Positions 13,680-39,729 are shown, numbered from the stretch's first letter. The stretch: DNA of 64,000 bases from Chrysomallon squamiferum (GCA_012295275.1 CM022665.1:34801522-34865521), one strand, 5' to 3'. Numbers and translations: made by a program. The notes: generated by a model from the letters alone, not told the origin.

Positions 13680-14238
13680 AATTATTTTTTTCTGGTGCCG
13701 GAAAACGAATGACAGACAAACACAACCTATCACACACACAATAAACGTTTGTTGACAACATATAACGGAAACATGTGCTTTATCATAGCCATAGTAAACA
13801 CCGACTCTAACAGAAAGCAACCAAATGTACTCCTTCAGAGGTTCAGTCCTTAAGCATAATATAGGTTATTAAAATCCATAAGGTCCTAAAAATTAAACTT
13901 TCTTCTTGTTAACTGATGGTAATTTATATCGGAAAGAAAGAGCCCACTTTACAGTTCATATAATTATTTATTAATTTTAGATCCTTATATACCAGTACAT
14001 TTACATTTTGAGTTACACAGTAGTAACTAAATAAGTTGACAATTAAAAATATGTACATTTTAGTTAATGAAGATTACTAATATATAAGGTTCTTTAATAT
14101 TTATTTTATTTGTTTCTTTATTTTCATTTTTATTTGTTGCTTGTTATTTCAGATGGCAGTAATTAATGTGTCCTCAAATAAACTAAAATTATTTTATGTC
14201 ACGCTTTCGTCTAATGATGAACCAGTCAACAAACAAAG
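13680..14238. promoter_or_regulatory. Probable bidirectional promoter between ERCC2 and PEX6
   Basis: The inferred ERCC2 start codon (13679) and the PEX6 start codon (14239) are divergent and only 559 bp apart, so both promoters must share this stretch unless 5' untranslated exons reach further. A CCGGAA (ETS-type) hexamer lies at about 13698-13703, just upstream of the ERCC2 ATG. A likely 3' splice site (pyrimidine run then ag at 14151-14152) implies that PEX6 has a non-coding first exon to its left. No TATA box is convincing in this AT-rich DNA. Confidence 0.4.
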
Positions 14239-27469
<13,231 letters not shown>

Positions 27470-28334
27470 AGCATCATTTTATAAATAATAATATTTATTA
27501 AAATGTACCACTGTGAACCAGTGTCAAGAAAGTTAAAAAGTATTATACTTTTATCAAGACTTTTGTGGAATTTAATGTCTTAATAATCTAAGGATATTCT
27601 TAATGTGATCTACCAGAAGTACAGAATTCTCATCAGATGTCATAGAAAAAAGTTAGTCAATATTAGAGCCTTGAAATGATATCTGGATCATAGCATCCAA
27701 GCATGGCGTGATTATTAAATATAATTATATATATTTAAGTTTCATGTCAATCTATAGAATATACAATTAATTTTTAATTAGCTGTTTGAAAGTAGTAGAT
27801 AAAGATCACTCGACTAAAATGTCTAGATGGTGTGGATTAATAAATTATTAAATATTTTTAATTGACTGTATTTTTTAATTTGTTTATTTATTAATGGAGA
27901 TTTTGGGGTACCTATAATGGTATAAACAAAAAAATCAAGATCGTTTTTTATATTTCCACATTATCGTTTTATTTGTACAGAACACCTTTGCTAACAATAA
28001 AACAAACTAATAATACAACAAACGTTTTAATATGCACAGAGAAATATTCTTGATTCATTGAAGTCACCCAGAAATACTTGGACGAAGACTAATAGCCAAA
28101 CTGAGTAAACTCTTTACAAAGGTGTTGTATTTAATAGTCTTTGGAATTCAATCAGGTGTCAAAAATTAACATAAATAGTATATGAAATAAAATCGTAAGA
28201 TCGTACACAGTAAGCAGTAAAATTGTGCGGTATTATTTTACCAATTGCAAATAAATAATATTTATCTATGGTGTATATTTGTTATTGTCAAAAATATATT
28301 GGTTTTCAATATTGTAATTGGAAAGATCTAATTA
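27470..28334. other. PEX6 3' flank, no gene seen
   Basis: AT-rich 3' region. An aataaa-type polyadenylation motif occurs at about 27,838 and another near 27,996; I cannot tell which is used. No coding sequence or RNA gene is recognisable. Confidence 0.5.
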
Positions 28335-28489
28335 CTTCTCTGCCGGTGTCCCCCTCATTAGTCAGAACCCCATTTGTCAGACACCCAGATAATCTCTAGC
28401 CGATTACCTATGTGAATAATGGGCATGGCTAACAAAAATAACAGAACTATAAGTCTGCATAACATAACGCATAATTTAATAATTGACAT

Positions 28490-28662
28490 TGTCTAGAGCT
28501 CAGCACCATAAGTTCGTATAACAGAATTTATAGCTAAATACAGTTAAAATAAGTTAATACAGTCTAGAGCACAGCACAGGAAGTTTGCATAACAGAATTT
28601 ACAGTTAAATACGGTTAAAATAAGTTAATACAGTCTAGATCACAGCACTATAAATTCGCATA
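28490..28662. repeat. 71-bp tandem repeat inside the MULE remnant
   Basis: The word tctaga(g/t)c(t/a)cagcac recurs at 28492, 28563 and 28634, exactly 71 bp apart, giving about two and a half copies of a unit that ends in gttaaaataagttaatacag. It sits between the left inverted repeat and the transposase remnant and may be subterminal repeat DNA of the element. Confidence 0.7.
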
Positions 28663-28713
28663 AGTTCGTGATGGCGGTGAATATAGACCACATTTCGTTG
28701 TCAACAGTTCAGT

Positions 28714-28985
28714 TCAGCCCACCTTAACCAGTTTCGCCAATGCGTCCAGGAACTGAAGACCGGTCTTAGCTCCTTGAGCAAGCTGATCCTTGGGGTGGCT
28801 GAGGCGGTTGTTGATCTCCCTGTAGGCTCGCTTGCGGGAGGGGGGAGCGGCACCGAAGTTCAGCTGAGCGAGTTTTGCCTTCTCTGCCTTCTCGATCTTC
28901 TTGAGAATGTTCACCAGGCGGTATATGTTCGGGTGGCGATGACACGGTGACCCATTCAACTGGCTGTGGAACCCTTCTTTCTTCA
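28714..28985 (-). pseudogene. C-terminal fragment of a MULE transposase
   Basis: About 90 residues remain, beginning KKEGFHSQLNGS and continuing HPNIYRLVNILKK, then RKRAYREINNRL. This pattern (an EGFH-x-x-L/I-N motif, HP(N/S)I(Y/W) and a Lys/Glu-rich helix) is the C-terminal tail typical of MULE transposases that I know from invertebrate genomes. The zinc-binding and catalytic DDE domains that should precede it are absent, and the upstream 90 bp of open frame has no family resemblance. It is therefore inactive. The stop is the natural C-terminus. Confidence 0.65.
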
Positions 28986-29240
28986 GCAGATGTACTGTCA
29001 GTGAAACAATGTATTTATTTAATATTGAAACATTAAATGTACAGCTGACTAATACATTCTCACTCCAATGCAAGAGTTACCATCAATTAAACAGTGATAT
29101 ACCAAGCTCATTGGGCTATCCCATTATAGCAATAGTGATGCCAACCAATCAAACTAATTACAGTCTCACAAACTGTCTAACAGATTGGTGTCTGATAAAT
29201 GGGATTCTGACAAATGGGGTGGAACCTCTCTGACATGTCA

Positions 29241-30081
29241 TAAATCCGTGTTTTAGTCGAACGATTTGTTTTTAAAAATATCAGATTTGTAGTTAAGCTC
29301 TTTTAATACTGGGTAAAATCAGTAGCCAAACTAGTAATATTCAAGAAACTCTACTTCATAGGTATTGCATTCTGTGATGTAAATAGGAAGCCGAGGAACC
29401 AAACTGTGTGGTAAAAGGTGTTGGTCATAATTTTATCGAAAAACAGGTGTCAAGTTGTTACTCATGCGAAATCTATTTTTAAAAAATAATAATAATATAT
29501 ATTTTTTAAAATTAGTGATGCATATATTATTAGACGCTATCTGTTTAAATTTAAATTTAAATATTCTCGAAATAATCAGCACAAAAATGATCCCCTTATT
29601 TTGAGCCGACCGATTTTTAAAAATAAATTTTAAACTAAAAACATTTCAGTTCGAAAGTTAAACTTCCATTAAATGATGTGTCCCTTTTCTGAAATCGTGG
29701 ATGCTTTCCTATTATTATTTATTTATTTATTTATTTATTTGTGTATTTATTTAATTATTCAGTTTCAAAATTATTATTTTATTTTATTTATTATCCCCGT
29801 TATCATCATTATTGTCATTATTATAAGCCAAGCTATATTGATAATGATTAACAAGCGACATTCAAAACACCATTAAAATTTATTGTCGACACCATCCATG
29901 TTCAAGCCTTTGGTGCAGATGTTGATTGTACATACATTATATAAAATGAATGGCAAATTTCACACCACGTGTAATCACCTAAAAAATCCACGTCTGAAAT
30001 TACTTTATTATTTCTAATATATATATATATATATTAGCTAAAAAGATTGTATTTATTTAGAGACGTAAGTAAGATTTCAAA
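29241..30081. other. Flank of the Kunitz cluster, no gene seen
   Basis: AT-rich with (ATTT)n and (TATA)n tracts (29,705-29,755 and 30,016-30,037). It contains the presumptive promoter of the Kunitz gene that starts at 30082, but no clear element can be named. Confidence 0.4.
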
Positions 30082-30216
30082 ATGAATTTTAGACTTGTTT
30101 TCTTTATAATCAGTGTTACGTTGACTGCTGTGATCAGCGAAAAGAGAGAAGTAAATGAAAGTCTAACAATGGAAGAAAGTAAGTGTTTTTATTAATTATT
30201 TATAGAATTAATGACA

Positions 30217-30253
<37 letters not shown>

Positions 30254-30269
30254 CAACAACAACAAGAAA

Positions 30270-30301
<32 letters not shown>

Positions 30302-31142
30302 AAAATATTCGTCAAGAACAACAAACAAAAATAATAAAAAATGATAATGACGGTGTAAAGGTCATTAATAAGTTTTATTTATCTATTTATTGTGCGTGTT
30401 ATTAGGTACATCCAGTGTTGTGATCTAAAAATTGCTTTTTATTTATTTTCAAATCTTTCTTTTTTTTAAATGTTATTATTTTTGAATCTTGGAAAAGTTC
30501 TGTCTGTAGCAGAGCACCAGAAATGCACCTTAATAAAATATAAAACTGATATTTGGCCTCTAATTTTGTTTTTCTCTTTGAATTTTTAATTTTTAATTAT
30601 ATTATTTTATTTTATTATGTAAATGAAGTCTTGAACATATTATTTGAAACAAACATAAAGTGAATTTTGTCCTTTTAAAACCGTTCTCGTAACCATACCT
30701 CTTTAGTCGTCGTTATCATCACCATTATTATTTCTCTTCTCCAACCAATGCTTTACACCCATTTAATCAAAGGCTAATTGCACATAAAAGATCCCTTGCT
30801 TCTAAACGAGAATGAATAGCTTAACAAGTAGCAGAAGTGAGTTTTACCTCTATTAACTATGTAAACTGTAGCTATATTTAGATGTAATAACGAAGATTAA
30901 ATAACACATTGTTAAACAAAACTCCTTGTTCTCTTATTTCAGTCTGTAACTTGCCCTTACAACCAGGAGACTGTGGGCTGGAAATTCCACGCTGGTATTA
31001 CGATAGTGAATCGGGGGAATGCAAAGAGTACATGTACTCAGGTTGCAAAGGCAATTCCAATAACTTCGACGACTATGCAGCCTGCGAACGTACCTGCATC
31101 ACGAAAACCTTTAGAAGAGGATCATTTGATGGAGAACTCTAG
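30082..31142 (+). CDS. Secreted single-domain Kunitz protein, P1 Gly
   Basis: Two coding exons, 30082-30178 and 30943-31142, join in phase 1 to give 98 residues. Exon 1 encodes a signal peptide (MNFRLVFFIISVTLTAVIS) and a short charged linker. Exon 2 starts two bases before the first Kunitz cysteine. All six cysteines have family spacing and the YSGCKGNSNNF core is present. Kunitz/BPTI domains normally block serine proteases through the residue after Cys2 (P1). Here it is Gly (GDC-G), so strong trypsin inhibition is unlikely and another target or role is possible. An aataaa signal lies at 31229-31234. A SINE fragment and an (AAT)n tract occupy the intron. Confidence 0.88.
30775..30870 (+). 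mobile_element. SINE fragment (molluscan-type core)
   Basis: The sequence cacataaaagatcccttgct followed by tctaaacgagaatgaatagc and gtgagttttacctct matches, with small differences, the middle of the molluscan SINE I recall (GCACATAAAAGATCCCTTGC, then TAATCGAAAAGAGTAGCC and GCGGGTTTCCTCT). It lies in the intron of the Kunitz gene. The 5' tRNA-related head is not recognisable. Confidence 0.55.
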
Positions 31143-31465
31143 TTAGCTTTATCAACTTGGGCTAACATCATGAGAAAACTTCACGATTCTCTTGTACACT
31201 CTTCGTTTATCAAATATAATTATTTAAAAATAAATAACAATTAAAAAACATTCATCTGGGTAAGAAATTTTATTAACATTTCATCGATCTGAACACATTG
31301 TGATAGTCACAAATACAGTAGAGGTAATAAGTAATACTCGTTCATTTAGATTGTTATAAATTAGAATTATTTCCAGTGTTCAGTAAAAATAAAACAACAC
31401 TTAAAACTGATTCAAATACAAATTTTTATTCGCATCACTCTGTAGTTTTCTTATTATTATAGTCA

Positions 31466-31509
<44 letters not shown>

Positions 31510-31878
31510 GTTATTATTATTATTGTAGTTTCTTCCTTCAAAGTTTTTATTTATTTATTTGTTTGTTTGTTTGTTTGTTTGTTTTGTTTGTTTAAATATA
31601 TTTTTTAATATATTCTGTTTAAGATATCACTTCCCAATATTCGATACTAGTTGTAAATTTTTAATTTAACAAAAAAAAAAAAAAAAAAAAAGTAAGAAAA
31701 TCTATTCCATACTAACAGAAGAGAAAACGAATAAACCAAAGGACCGATTGATTTAACCTCGCAATACGTGACTTGCATCACTGATTTCTTTACAGTGTTC
31801 TTATAGATTTCCTTTAGATACACTTACGCCATATTGATTTTAATATGTCAGCACAATAAAAACCGTAAATGATTTCTC
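31143..31878. other. Convergent intergenic region with (ATT)n tract
   Basis: It lies between two convergent Kunitz genes. It holds an (ATT)n tract at about 31,464-31,525, a (TTTG)n tract at 31,558-31,590 and a poly-A run at 31,671-31,691. No coding sequence is seen. Confidence 0.6.
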
Positions 31879-33876
31879 TTAGTAAAGATATTTGCAAGAG
31901 AAAGGTACGATTATTGTTAAAAGCAGACCACTGTACATCTTTCTGATATTTGGTGATCCGACATTTCTACCGCCCCGTGGGTCGACATTTCTTGGTTTGC
32001 AGGCCGCCTCACACTCCTCCTTTGTTTTGAAGTTGTTGCTGTTGCCACCGCATCCCCCGTAGATAAATTTCTCACAGCTTTCGAGCTGAGTGTTCCAGCA
32101 GTAACTGGGTATATACCCCAAGCACCTCCCTGTGTCTGGTGGAGCGGAACATACTGCATAACCAAAACAAATTCGTTTCGTTATTTATTAATCATATTTC
32201 ACCAGCTGGTACTGCTTACTGCTGTTAGAAATGTTACTACTATTACCATCTCTACTACTATTATTACTACAAATAATAATAATAATAATAATAATAATGC
32301 CGATGATGATTATTATATTGGTCATGATATACAGCATTTAAAATTACTGACTTGAACATATTCGTATCAAAATGGATGTGTTTTTATAAATTAGTAGAAT
32401 ACCATTCAGTGTAATGTAATGAAATATGATATGGTATTATATTAATATAATAAAAAGATAAATCCATAAACATTGAAACAATTAGATCTACGTTTTTCAG
32501 TTCTCTTTTTAAACAGAAATAACACAAACAACAAAGAATTTTAAATAAACAATCTGGATGACTTTTAATTCTCGATGAAAGATTTATAAAATCCAAGATT
32601 AACTTACTGTTTGTATTTCTTATTCTTCCATAGTTCACATGACTTACATCTTGGTTACTGTTTGCACGGGGTTTTCTGATGCTTGCAGAAAACCGGAGCT
32701 TTTTGTCCTTTTGGATGCCATTGCATTTGGGGCTAAGATAGGAATTAACAAAGGACTGTTTTTCTGCTTTTACATTTAATGGCTCGGGTTTTGGTTGATC
32801 TTTAAATGAGTCGTGCTCGACACGTCGATCTGAAGTTCTGTGATCAGCGTACGATTTGTCTGGCAAGTCCATGTCAATATACGGTTCTACCGGATTTTTA
32901 TCTTTTCGAGCTGTGTCTTTATGGTTGATATACAGCGTGGGTTTGTCAAAAACGTCCGGTAAACCTATGTCATTGTACGGTTTTTCTGGTTTTTTCTTTG
33001 GAAGTCTATCACTGATGTCAGGTGCACCCGATTAAGTAATCGGTTGATGCGAGTTTCCTTGTTTCTTCATTTTGGGATTGTTTAAGCCATATAAAGTGTC
33101 TGGTAAATCTGGTAAGCCAATGTCAGTGTGTGGTTTCTCTGGTCTATCAGCCTCTTTAATTCTAGGCTCGATGTCAGGGGTGGAATCGTCCAGAAGAACC
33201 GGTACATCGGCATCTTTGTGTGGTTTTTCTGGTTTCTTCGTTTCTGGAACGCTGTGAGACTTGGAATGGTCAGAGCCTATCGGAAAACCTATGTCGATAT
33301 ACGGTTTTGCTTCGTCATTTTTCTTTGCTTGACATTTAGCAAGGCATTCTTCTTCTGACAGGAAGCGGTTATCATTACCAGCACATCCACCGTATATAAA
33401 TATTTCACACTGTTCAGTAACCGGATCCCAGAAAAACACAGGAATATATGCTCGACACGGTCCACTAACAGGCTTTAAAGAACAAGCTGTTATAATTATA
33501 TGATATTTTATATGGTAACATAAAATATTTTAAAATAACAATTTTTATATATATAAATATAAAATAAATAAATAAATAATAATAATAATAATAAATGAAA
33601 AAAATTAAACAAAAATTATCATCAGCTATAAAAATAAAATAAAAATTAATATATATATTTTTTATTGTATTTTTTTTTTTTTTTACACAGATACACTTTA
33701 TTTATTGAAAAGTAATAAGTGAAAATATTAAAAGGAAAGACTAATTAATAATAAAATAATAAATTACATAATTAACAATACTTACAGTCAGCCAATTGTC
33801 TGAACTGAACAACATTGTGCTGTTCACTTTTGTTTAATAATGCCATGAGAATTATTAAGCCAACGAATACACCCAT
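31879..33876 (-). CDS. Two-domain Kunitz protein gene with in-frame TAA in the linker
   Basis: Three exons join in phase 1: 33876-33786 (signal peptide MGVFVGLIILMALLNKS), 33486-32608 and 32153-31879. Exon 2 begins with a complete Kunitz domain whose P1 is Arg (GPC-R), typical of trypsin-class inhibitors. A hydrophilic linker follows with about five copies of a (K/E)P(H/Y)xD(I/M)xLPD-type motif. Exon 3 holds a second Kunitz domain with P1 Leu and an extra cysteine (SYCW), then a basic stretch and a short hydrophobic tail. Codon 182 (33034-33032) is TAA. The same frame and the same repeat continue for 424 bases beyond it to a good donor, and the phases match exon 3. As it stands, translation would stop after 181 residues with one domain. 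Either this allele is truncated, the stop is a sequence error, or the second domain is a relic under decay. Confidence 0.82.
33541..33690. repeat. AT-rich simple repeat in Kunitz gene intron
   Basis: (TA)n, (AAAT)n and (AAT)n tracts followed by a poly-T run fill the intron between the signal exon and the first Kunitz exon of the two-domain gene. Confidence 0.7.
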
Positions 33877-34119
33877 GTCGAATTACATTAACACCTGATC
33901 CTCTTTGTTAAAATTTCAGACGACTGAACTGCCTAACGAGTCATAAACAGGTAAGAATGAGAAAGCAGCGACAATAAAGTAATAAATATGTGTGAATACA
34001 GTTACACCCGTTATTAAGTTGACGTCTATAGTTAGAAACACCGTGCAGTAAATTTTAATATTCGCTTACTTCAAGATAAGACGATTTTAAACAATGTTTC
34101 ATGAATCATAGGAAAGAGA

Positions 34120-34290
34120 GAGAATGAATAAATGATTTTTTAACGACAGCCCAGCACACACGCGCACGCACACACACAAATAATAATATTAGTAATCATC
34201 GACTATTGGGTAGAAAAGAGAAAGACAGAGAGACAGACACACACATAAAGAATAAATGATTGTTTAACGATATCCAAGCACAAAGTAATA
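34120..34290 (-). mobile_element. Two SINE tail-like copies 125 bp apart
   Basis: The sequence gaataaatgattttttaacg then acagcccagcacac (from 34132) recurs as gaataaatgattgtttaacg then atatccaagcacaa (from 34250). Both resemble the reverse-strand tail of the molluscan SINE (AAATGTTTTATTTAACGACG then CACTCAACAC). The stretch between them is purine and CA-rich simple DNA. The region 33,877-35,508 otherwise shows only AT-rich DNA, with a (TA)n at 34,396-34,418 and poly-T at 34,930-34,951. Confidence 0.45.
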
Positions 34291-35508
34291 ATAATAATAA
34301 TAATAGGTTATTACGTGAAAGAGAGAAAGAGACAGGCAGACAGAATGACAGACAAGAAAGATAGAGAAAAACAACACTAACGAGATTTCAGGCTTATATA
34401 TATATATATATATATATTTTAAACCCAGCGGATTTGCTTTCAGTATTTGTATGATCCTTAACAATATACATGACGCTGTATAACAGTAAATTAAAAACGT
34501 GCGTCTTTAAAAGGTTTCTTCCTGTAACATAGTCACATCTAGATAACAAACAAGTTGACCTGATTATGAAGACATGTTACTAACTGAAAGCCCGAAAATA
34601 TTTTAAAATTTATTTATTTATTATTTTATTATTATTAATTAATTTTTTTTTTGGTCACTTCATGACAAATAAATCACAGAGGGAGGGGAATTTTTGTTTG
34701 CTTTTAAGCTTCTCTGTTTGATGACATGAGTTTTGAATTTTACGAACGAAATGGAGACCATCTTGGTAAATGGTTGTAATTTTGGCTAGGGCATTTGTCT
34801 TTTTAGTGAACCGTGTTGAATATTTATGGATATTTCCATGCTTATATTATCATTTGAAGATTTTACATTGTTTGCTTAAGATAAAGGGTTATTAACTTTA
34901 ACTTTTACTGAATACAAATAAAAATAACATTTTTTTTTTTTTTTTTTTTTTAAACGCAAAACAAACCCACACACAACAAATATTTATCGTACTGTTGCTT
35001 TTAAATTTGCTTTTATATACCCGTTTGATTTTTACAAATAAATTTACATTCTTTCCTCAAACCTATTTCATTAACAAGATTAATATTTCTGTAGATTTAT
35101 ATTTAAAAACAAATGTTTCCAACATCTTAAGTGTAAATTTAGAAATCAATAATTATTTTAAATTAAAATAGTTCACAAGAATACATATAAATGTAAAAAT
35201 ATAAAAATTTATAAAAATGGAGTTTTTAATCCAATAAATATTACTAAAAATATATGTGTTTACTGAGTGCTATGGTTTTATCGCTTTTTATATATTTCAG
35301 CATTAAACAGACTCGACTTTTCTGGTATTCAGTGTAAGCATTTTAGCAATCTTTATTTCCATTGTTTAAAAATATTTATGTTCTACACAGCTTCGTGTAC
35401 TCGTAGAGGCATTTTTCTCAAACTGCTTCCGAAACCTTTAAAAAAACAGTAACATAACATATTTGTGCATTAAAACCAAGCATTTAACGTTTTGTATTCC
35501 AAGAGTTT

Positions 35509-36430
<922 letters not shown>

Positions 36431-37285
36431 TTTCTGAAGTACAAAACAATACATTATATATATGAGTATGTAAGTACATATAAGTAAAAAAGCAGCTTTA
36501 TGTCTTTATTCAAGTTAATTAAATCTGCCTGCCACAATGAACTGTTTACCGATAATTAATACAAATATTTTCTGTCATATTTCTTATTTCATAATTCTGA
36601 TACATCAATGATTTCCAAGAAGCGTATTTCGATTATGAATGTAATAAATATTCAGTAAATAAGAAAAATAAATTTTGATTGCATTAAATTGACAAATTAT
36701 TTATTTTTGTAATAACAGAGGGAAAAAACAAAAAGAAAATCACGGCAATGTAAACAAAGTGTATTTGTTTAATCATCTTTTTTTTTTTTTTATCACTTTG
36801 CAAATTTATTTATTTATTTTATTTATTATTTTATTTTATTTTGTTTATTTGTTAGTTAATTTAACACGTGTTTTGTTTATGACATCATACTACTTTTATG
36901 ACGTAATATTCGTTTGTTAATAGCTAAGCTCTTCGATATATTATTTTATACAATTATTATTTTGTGCGAAAAAAAAAATGTAATAAAAATATTTTCATAC
37001 ACTAGTTATTAAAAAGATCCACTAGTTTTAGTAACATGTAGACTTAAAAAAAAAAAAAAAAAAAAAAAGAAAAAGGTAAGCTTTGTTTTATTTTGCGTTT
37101 TCAAGCGATTGTATTTATTTATTTATTTATTTATTTATTGTGATTTAACACGAACATATAAAAATAAAATATGTATTGACGGTACAAGTAATAATAATAA
37201 TAACAAAAGAAATTAATAATAATATATGTAATAATGATAATAACAAAAAATAGCTGTAGCAATAACAACAATAATAGCAGCAATG

Positions 37286-37327
<42 letters not shown>

Positions 37328-37359
37328 GTAATATTTTTTTTTCTTTCTCAGGTACCACC
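36431..37359. other. Divergent intergenic region between two Kunitz genes
   Basis: AT-rich, with poly-A at 37,046-37,068, an (ATTT)n tract near 37,110-37,138 and (AAT)n at 37,280-37,325. It must hold the promoters of the divergent paralogues. A splice acceptor-like ctttctcag just before the ATG at 37360 suggests a 5'UTR intron. Confidence 0.45.
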
Positions 37360-38042
37360 ATGATAATCTTCCGTTGGTTTGTTGTGATGACAATTATTTT
37401 CCTATTACAAACATCTGGTGTCGATGCTGATCTTCCACAATGTAAATATATAATCTTTCCTTGATTTATAAAATCTTTATAATAACACGAGATTGAATAT
37501 TTTCTAGTGTCAAATTACAATTACAAAAAAATAATAATTTGAGTCTAATTGAGACATAATTGTAGGGATTAATTAGTTACCGTCTTAAGATATCAGCTTT
37601 ATCCTGCGAAGGTTAGAAAGCCATATTACAGCGAGGCTATGCCCAGCTGCATTCGACTTCCGACCCGAGCACGATAAAGACAGTAATCTTTTCTTTCTTT
37701 TTCTGTTGTTTTTATCATGCAGTCAAAAATGATTGACACTACAGACAGAGTTTATGTGAAAGATTCTTTAAATAGAGGTACAAAGGAACATCGTTCTGTA
37801 TTTTTTTCTAATATTAATATCGGAACTGAAATAATTTCCAGGAATCAGTACTGTTTTCTGTTTCAGTCTGTATGTATTCAAAGGACCCTGGACCCTGCGG
37901 CGAACACATCCCCAGATACTATTATAACGCTGACCTAGAACGCTGCAAGCACTTTTACTGGGGAGGATGCGGAGGGAATGACAACAAATTCCGAACAAAA
38001 CGAAAGTGCAAGAACATGTGCTATGAGGATTATGGAATTTGA
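37360..38042 (+). CDS. Secreted single-domain Kunitz protein, P1 Gly
   Basis: Exons 37360-37441 and 37867-38042 join in phase 1 to 85 residues. The signal peptide is MIIFRWFVVMTIIFLLQTSG, followed by VDADLPQ. The Kunitz domain has all six cysteines, RYYYNADLERCKHFYWGGC and an arginine/lysine-rich segment RTKRKCKNMC before a short acidic end. P1 after Cys2 is Gly. It is a close tandem paralogue of the next gene (39,172), which shares DLPQ, YYYNADL and KHFYWGGCGGN. An aataaa signal begins three bases after the stop codon, so the 3'UTR is very short. One copy of a dispersed 90-bp repeat lies in its intron. Confidence 0.9.
37563..37650 (+). repeat. Dispersed repeat, copy A
   Basis: Shares with 49,287-49,370 the order agggaataa(c/t)tagttac, (c/t)gtctta, cagctttatcctgcgaagg and ttcagcga(g/a)gctatg, in the same orientation. 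It lies in the intron of the Kunitz gene at 37.4 kb and is GC-richer than its surroundings. The family is unknown to me. Confidence 0.65.
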
Positions 38043-39171
38043 AAAATAAAGTTCTTAATACATTGTTTTCAATAACAATAATTATTAAAAAAATCCTAAA
38101 ACTATTTATTAATAATTATGTTTTAAATTTTTGTTTCGTTGTTTCAACAGATATTGTGTGATTGCTGGAAGAATTTAAGAAATAATAAAACATAAATAAT
38201 TATATGTATATTTTTTTGGCAATTATATTATTTTAAAACCATCTTATGTAATTTTCTTATAAGGATATAAAAATAAAATTAGAGATTCTGTCTTATTATT
38301 TCTGTGTGTGTGTGTGTATGTGTGTATGTGAGAGAGAAAGAAAGAGAGAGAGAAATATATAAATTATTTCGACTTACCATTTATAGTTTTGCTGGAAAGG
38401 GTTCCTTATTCATATTTTGAATTCAATATCGAAAGCCTTTGGTATGAATAGCTATTTCACTTTAATTATCAGTTGATGCAAATCATCATTAACTTTCTGG
38501 TTATTTATTTATTAATCTTGGAATGAAATAATTTAATTTAACTAAAATATTTTTTTACGATTAACCTACATTAATATAAAAATGATAAAAATAATCTAAG
38601 ATCCGAAACGTTGATGTCCTTTTTCTTGAATTTAAAAACATAGACGGATTTATAGTTCCATTATCACATCTCGCTATTATCTCTTTTTGATTCCATTGTG
38701 ACGTCATAATTATTTGTCTGATGGCAACGAAGGTATTAAGAAAATATTTCTCCGAAATTTAATCAGCTTACAACAAACAAACAAACAAAAAAAAAACATG
38801 TATTTCTAGAAATTTATTATTAAAAGGATTATATATACATTTAACATTGAAATCGAAAAGGTAAAGTATCGTATTATAACTATTATGATTCACCTCTAGT
38901 AAGAAAATAAATTTGGTCATGTAAAAGATACAAATACACGCAGACATATATTATTGCTATCTGTTATTTTTACAAATAACAGTATTACTATCGCTACTGC
39001 TACTACTGGTATTGCTGTTATTGCTAAAATTACTACTATATCTGATGATGATGAAGATGACGAAGAGGAAGATGATGATGATAAGGTTATAATGTTTTCT
39101 TAATAATTAATAACATAATGTTATCTAGAAAATTAAGTTGTTGTTATTGTTGTTTTTTCACAGTTATTATC
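38043..39171. other. Intergenic region between tandem Kunitz paralogues
   Basis: AT-rich with (TG)n and (GA)n at about 38,300-38,355 and a GAT/GAA-rich trinucleotide tract at 39,042-39,085. A tttttcacag acceptor-like site shortly before the next ATG (39172) mirrors the one before 37360. No gene is seen. Confidence 0.45.
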
Positions 39172-39412
39172 ATGACGATTGTCCAATGTTTTCTTGTTCT
39201 CATGATGTTTATTGGTCTGTTACCAAAATATGGTGTCGTTGGAGATCTTCCACAACGTAATCACATTTAAATAACTTCAATGTTTTCTTTTATAAATATT
39301 ATGTCAATTAAATGGCAATTTTCTAGATATTTAAGTAATAAATAAACAACTTCTAAACATTTTAGACTTTAAAAATATTTAATAGGTTTATTATCTATAT
39401 TGTATTCTTAAA

Positions 39413-39482
<70 letters not shown>

Positions 39483-39729
39483 GTGTGTGACGCGTGTGCA
39501 TGTAACTGACTCTGTTTAGTAATGATTATTTCTTTTTTTTGTATCCACTGTTACTCTTTCAGTTTGTCTATATTCAAGGGACGTAGGGCCATGCGAGGAG
39601 CAGATTTCGCGATATTACTACAACGCTGATCTAGGGAAGTGCAAACACTTTTATTGGGGTGGGTGCGGTGGAAACGCCAATAGATTCTTCACAAAACGAA
39701 AGTGCAAGAACACATGTTATGAGGATTAA
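39172..39729 (+). CDS. Secreted single-domain Kunitz protein, P1 Glu
   Basis: Exons 39172-39256 and 39563-39729 join in phase 1 to 83 residues. The signal peptide is MTIVQCFLVLMMFIGLLPK, followed by YGVVGDLPQ. The Kunitz domain keeps six cysteines, RYYYNADLGKCKHFYWGGC and FFTKRKCKNTC, and stops after CYED. The P1 residue after Cys2 is Glu (GPC-E), opposite in charge to that of a trypsin inhibitor. It is the tandem sister of the gene at 37,360; the difference at P1 is among the few changes in the first half of the domain. A (CT)n microsatellite (39415-39480) fills part of the intron. Confidence 0.9.
39415..39480. repeat. (TC)n microsatellite
   Basis: About 33 uninterrupted TC dinucleotides in the intron of the P1-Glu Kunitz gene. 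Confidence 0.95.

Larger units (their letters stand above)
28335..29240 (-). mobile_element. Decayed Mutator-like (MULE) DNA transposon
   Basis: The two ends are inverted repeats. The left end around 28,343-28,387 contains cattagtcagaaccccattt then gtcagacaccca. The reverse complement of 29,187-29,232 contains catttgtcagaatcccattt then atcagacaccaa. Between them lie a transposase remnant (28,714-28,985) and a 71-bp tandem repeat. About 0.9 kb remains, so most of the transposase gene is gone. Exact termini and target duplication could not be fixed. Confidence 0.6.

Noticed and set aside
32384-32872. A separate small gene starting MDLPDKSYADH
   Set aside because: It is in the same frame as the first Kunitz exon, continues its linker repeat, and ends with a donor at 32,608. 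It is the part of that exon downstream of the in-frame TAA.
37131-37464. Poly-Leu, poly-Tyr and poly-Asn open frames
   Set aside because: They arise from the (AAT)n tract. The plus-strand one only overlaps the real signal exon of the Kunitz gene at 37,360.
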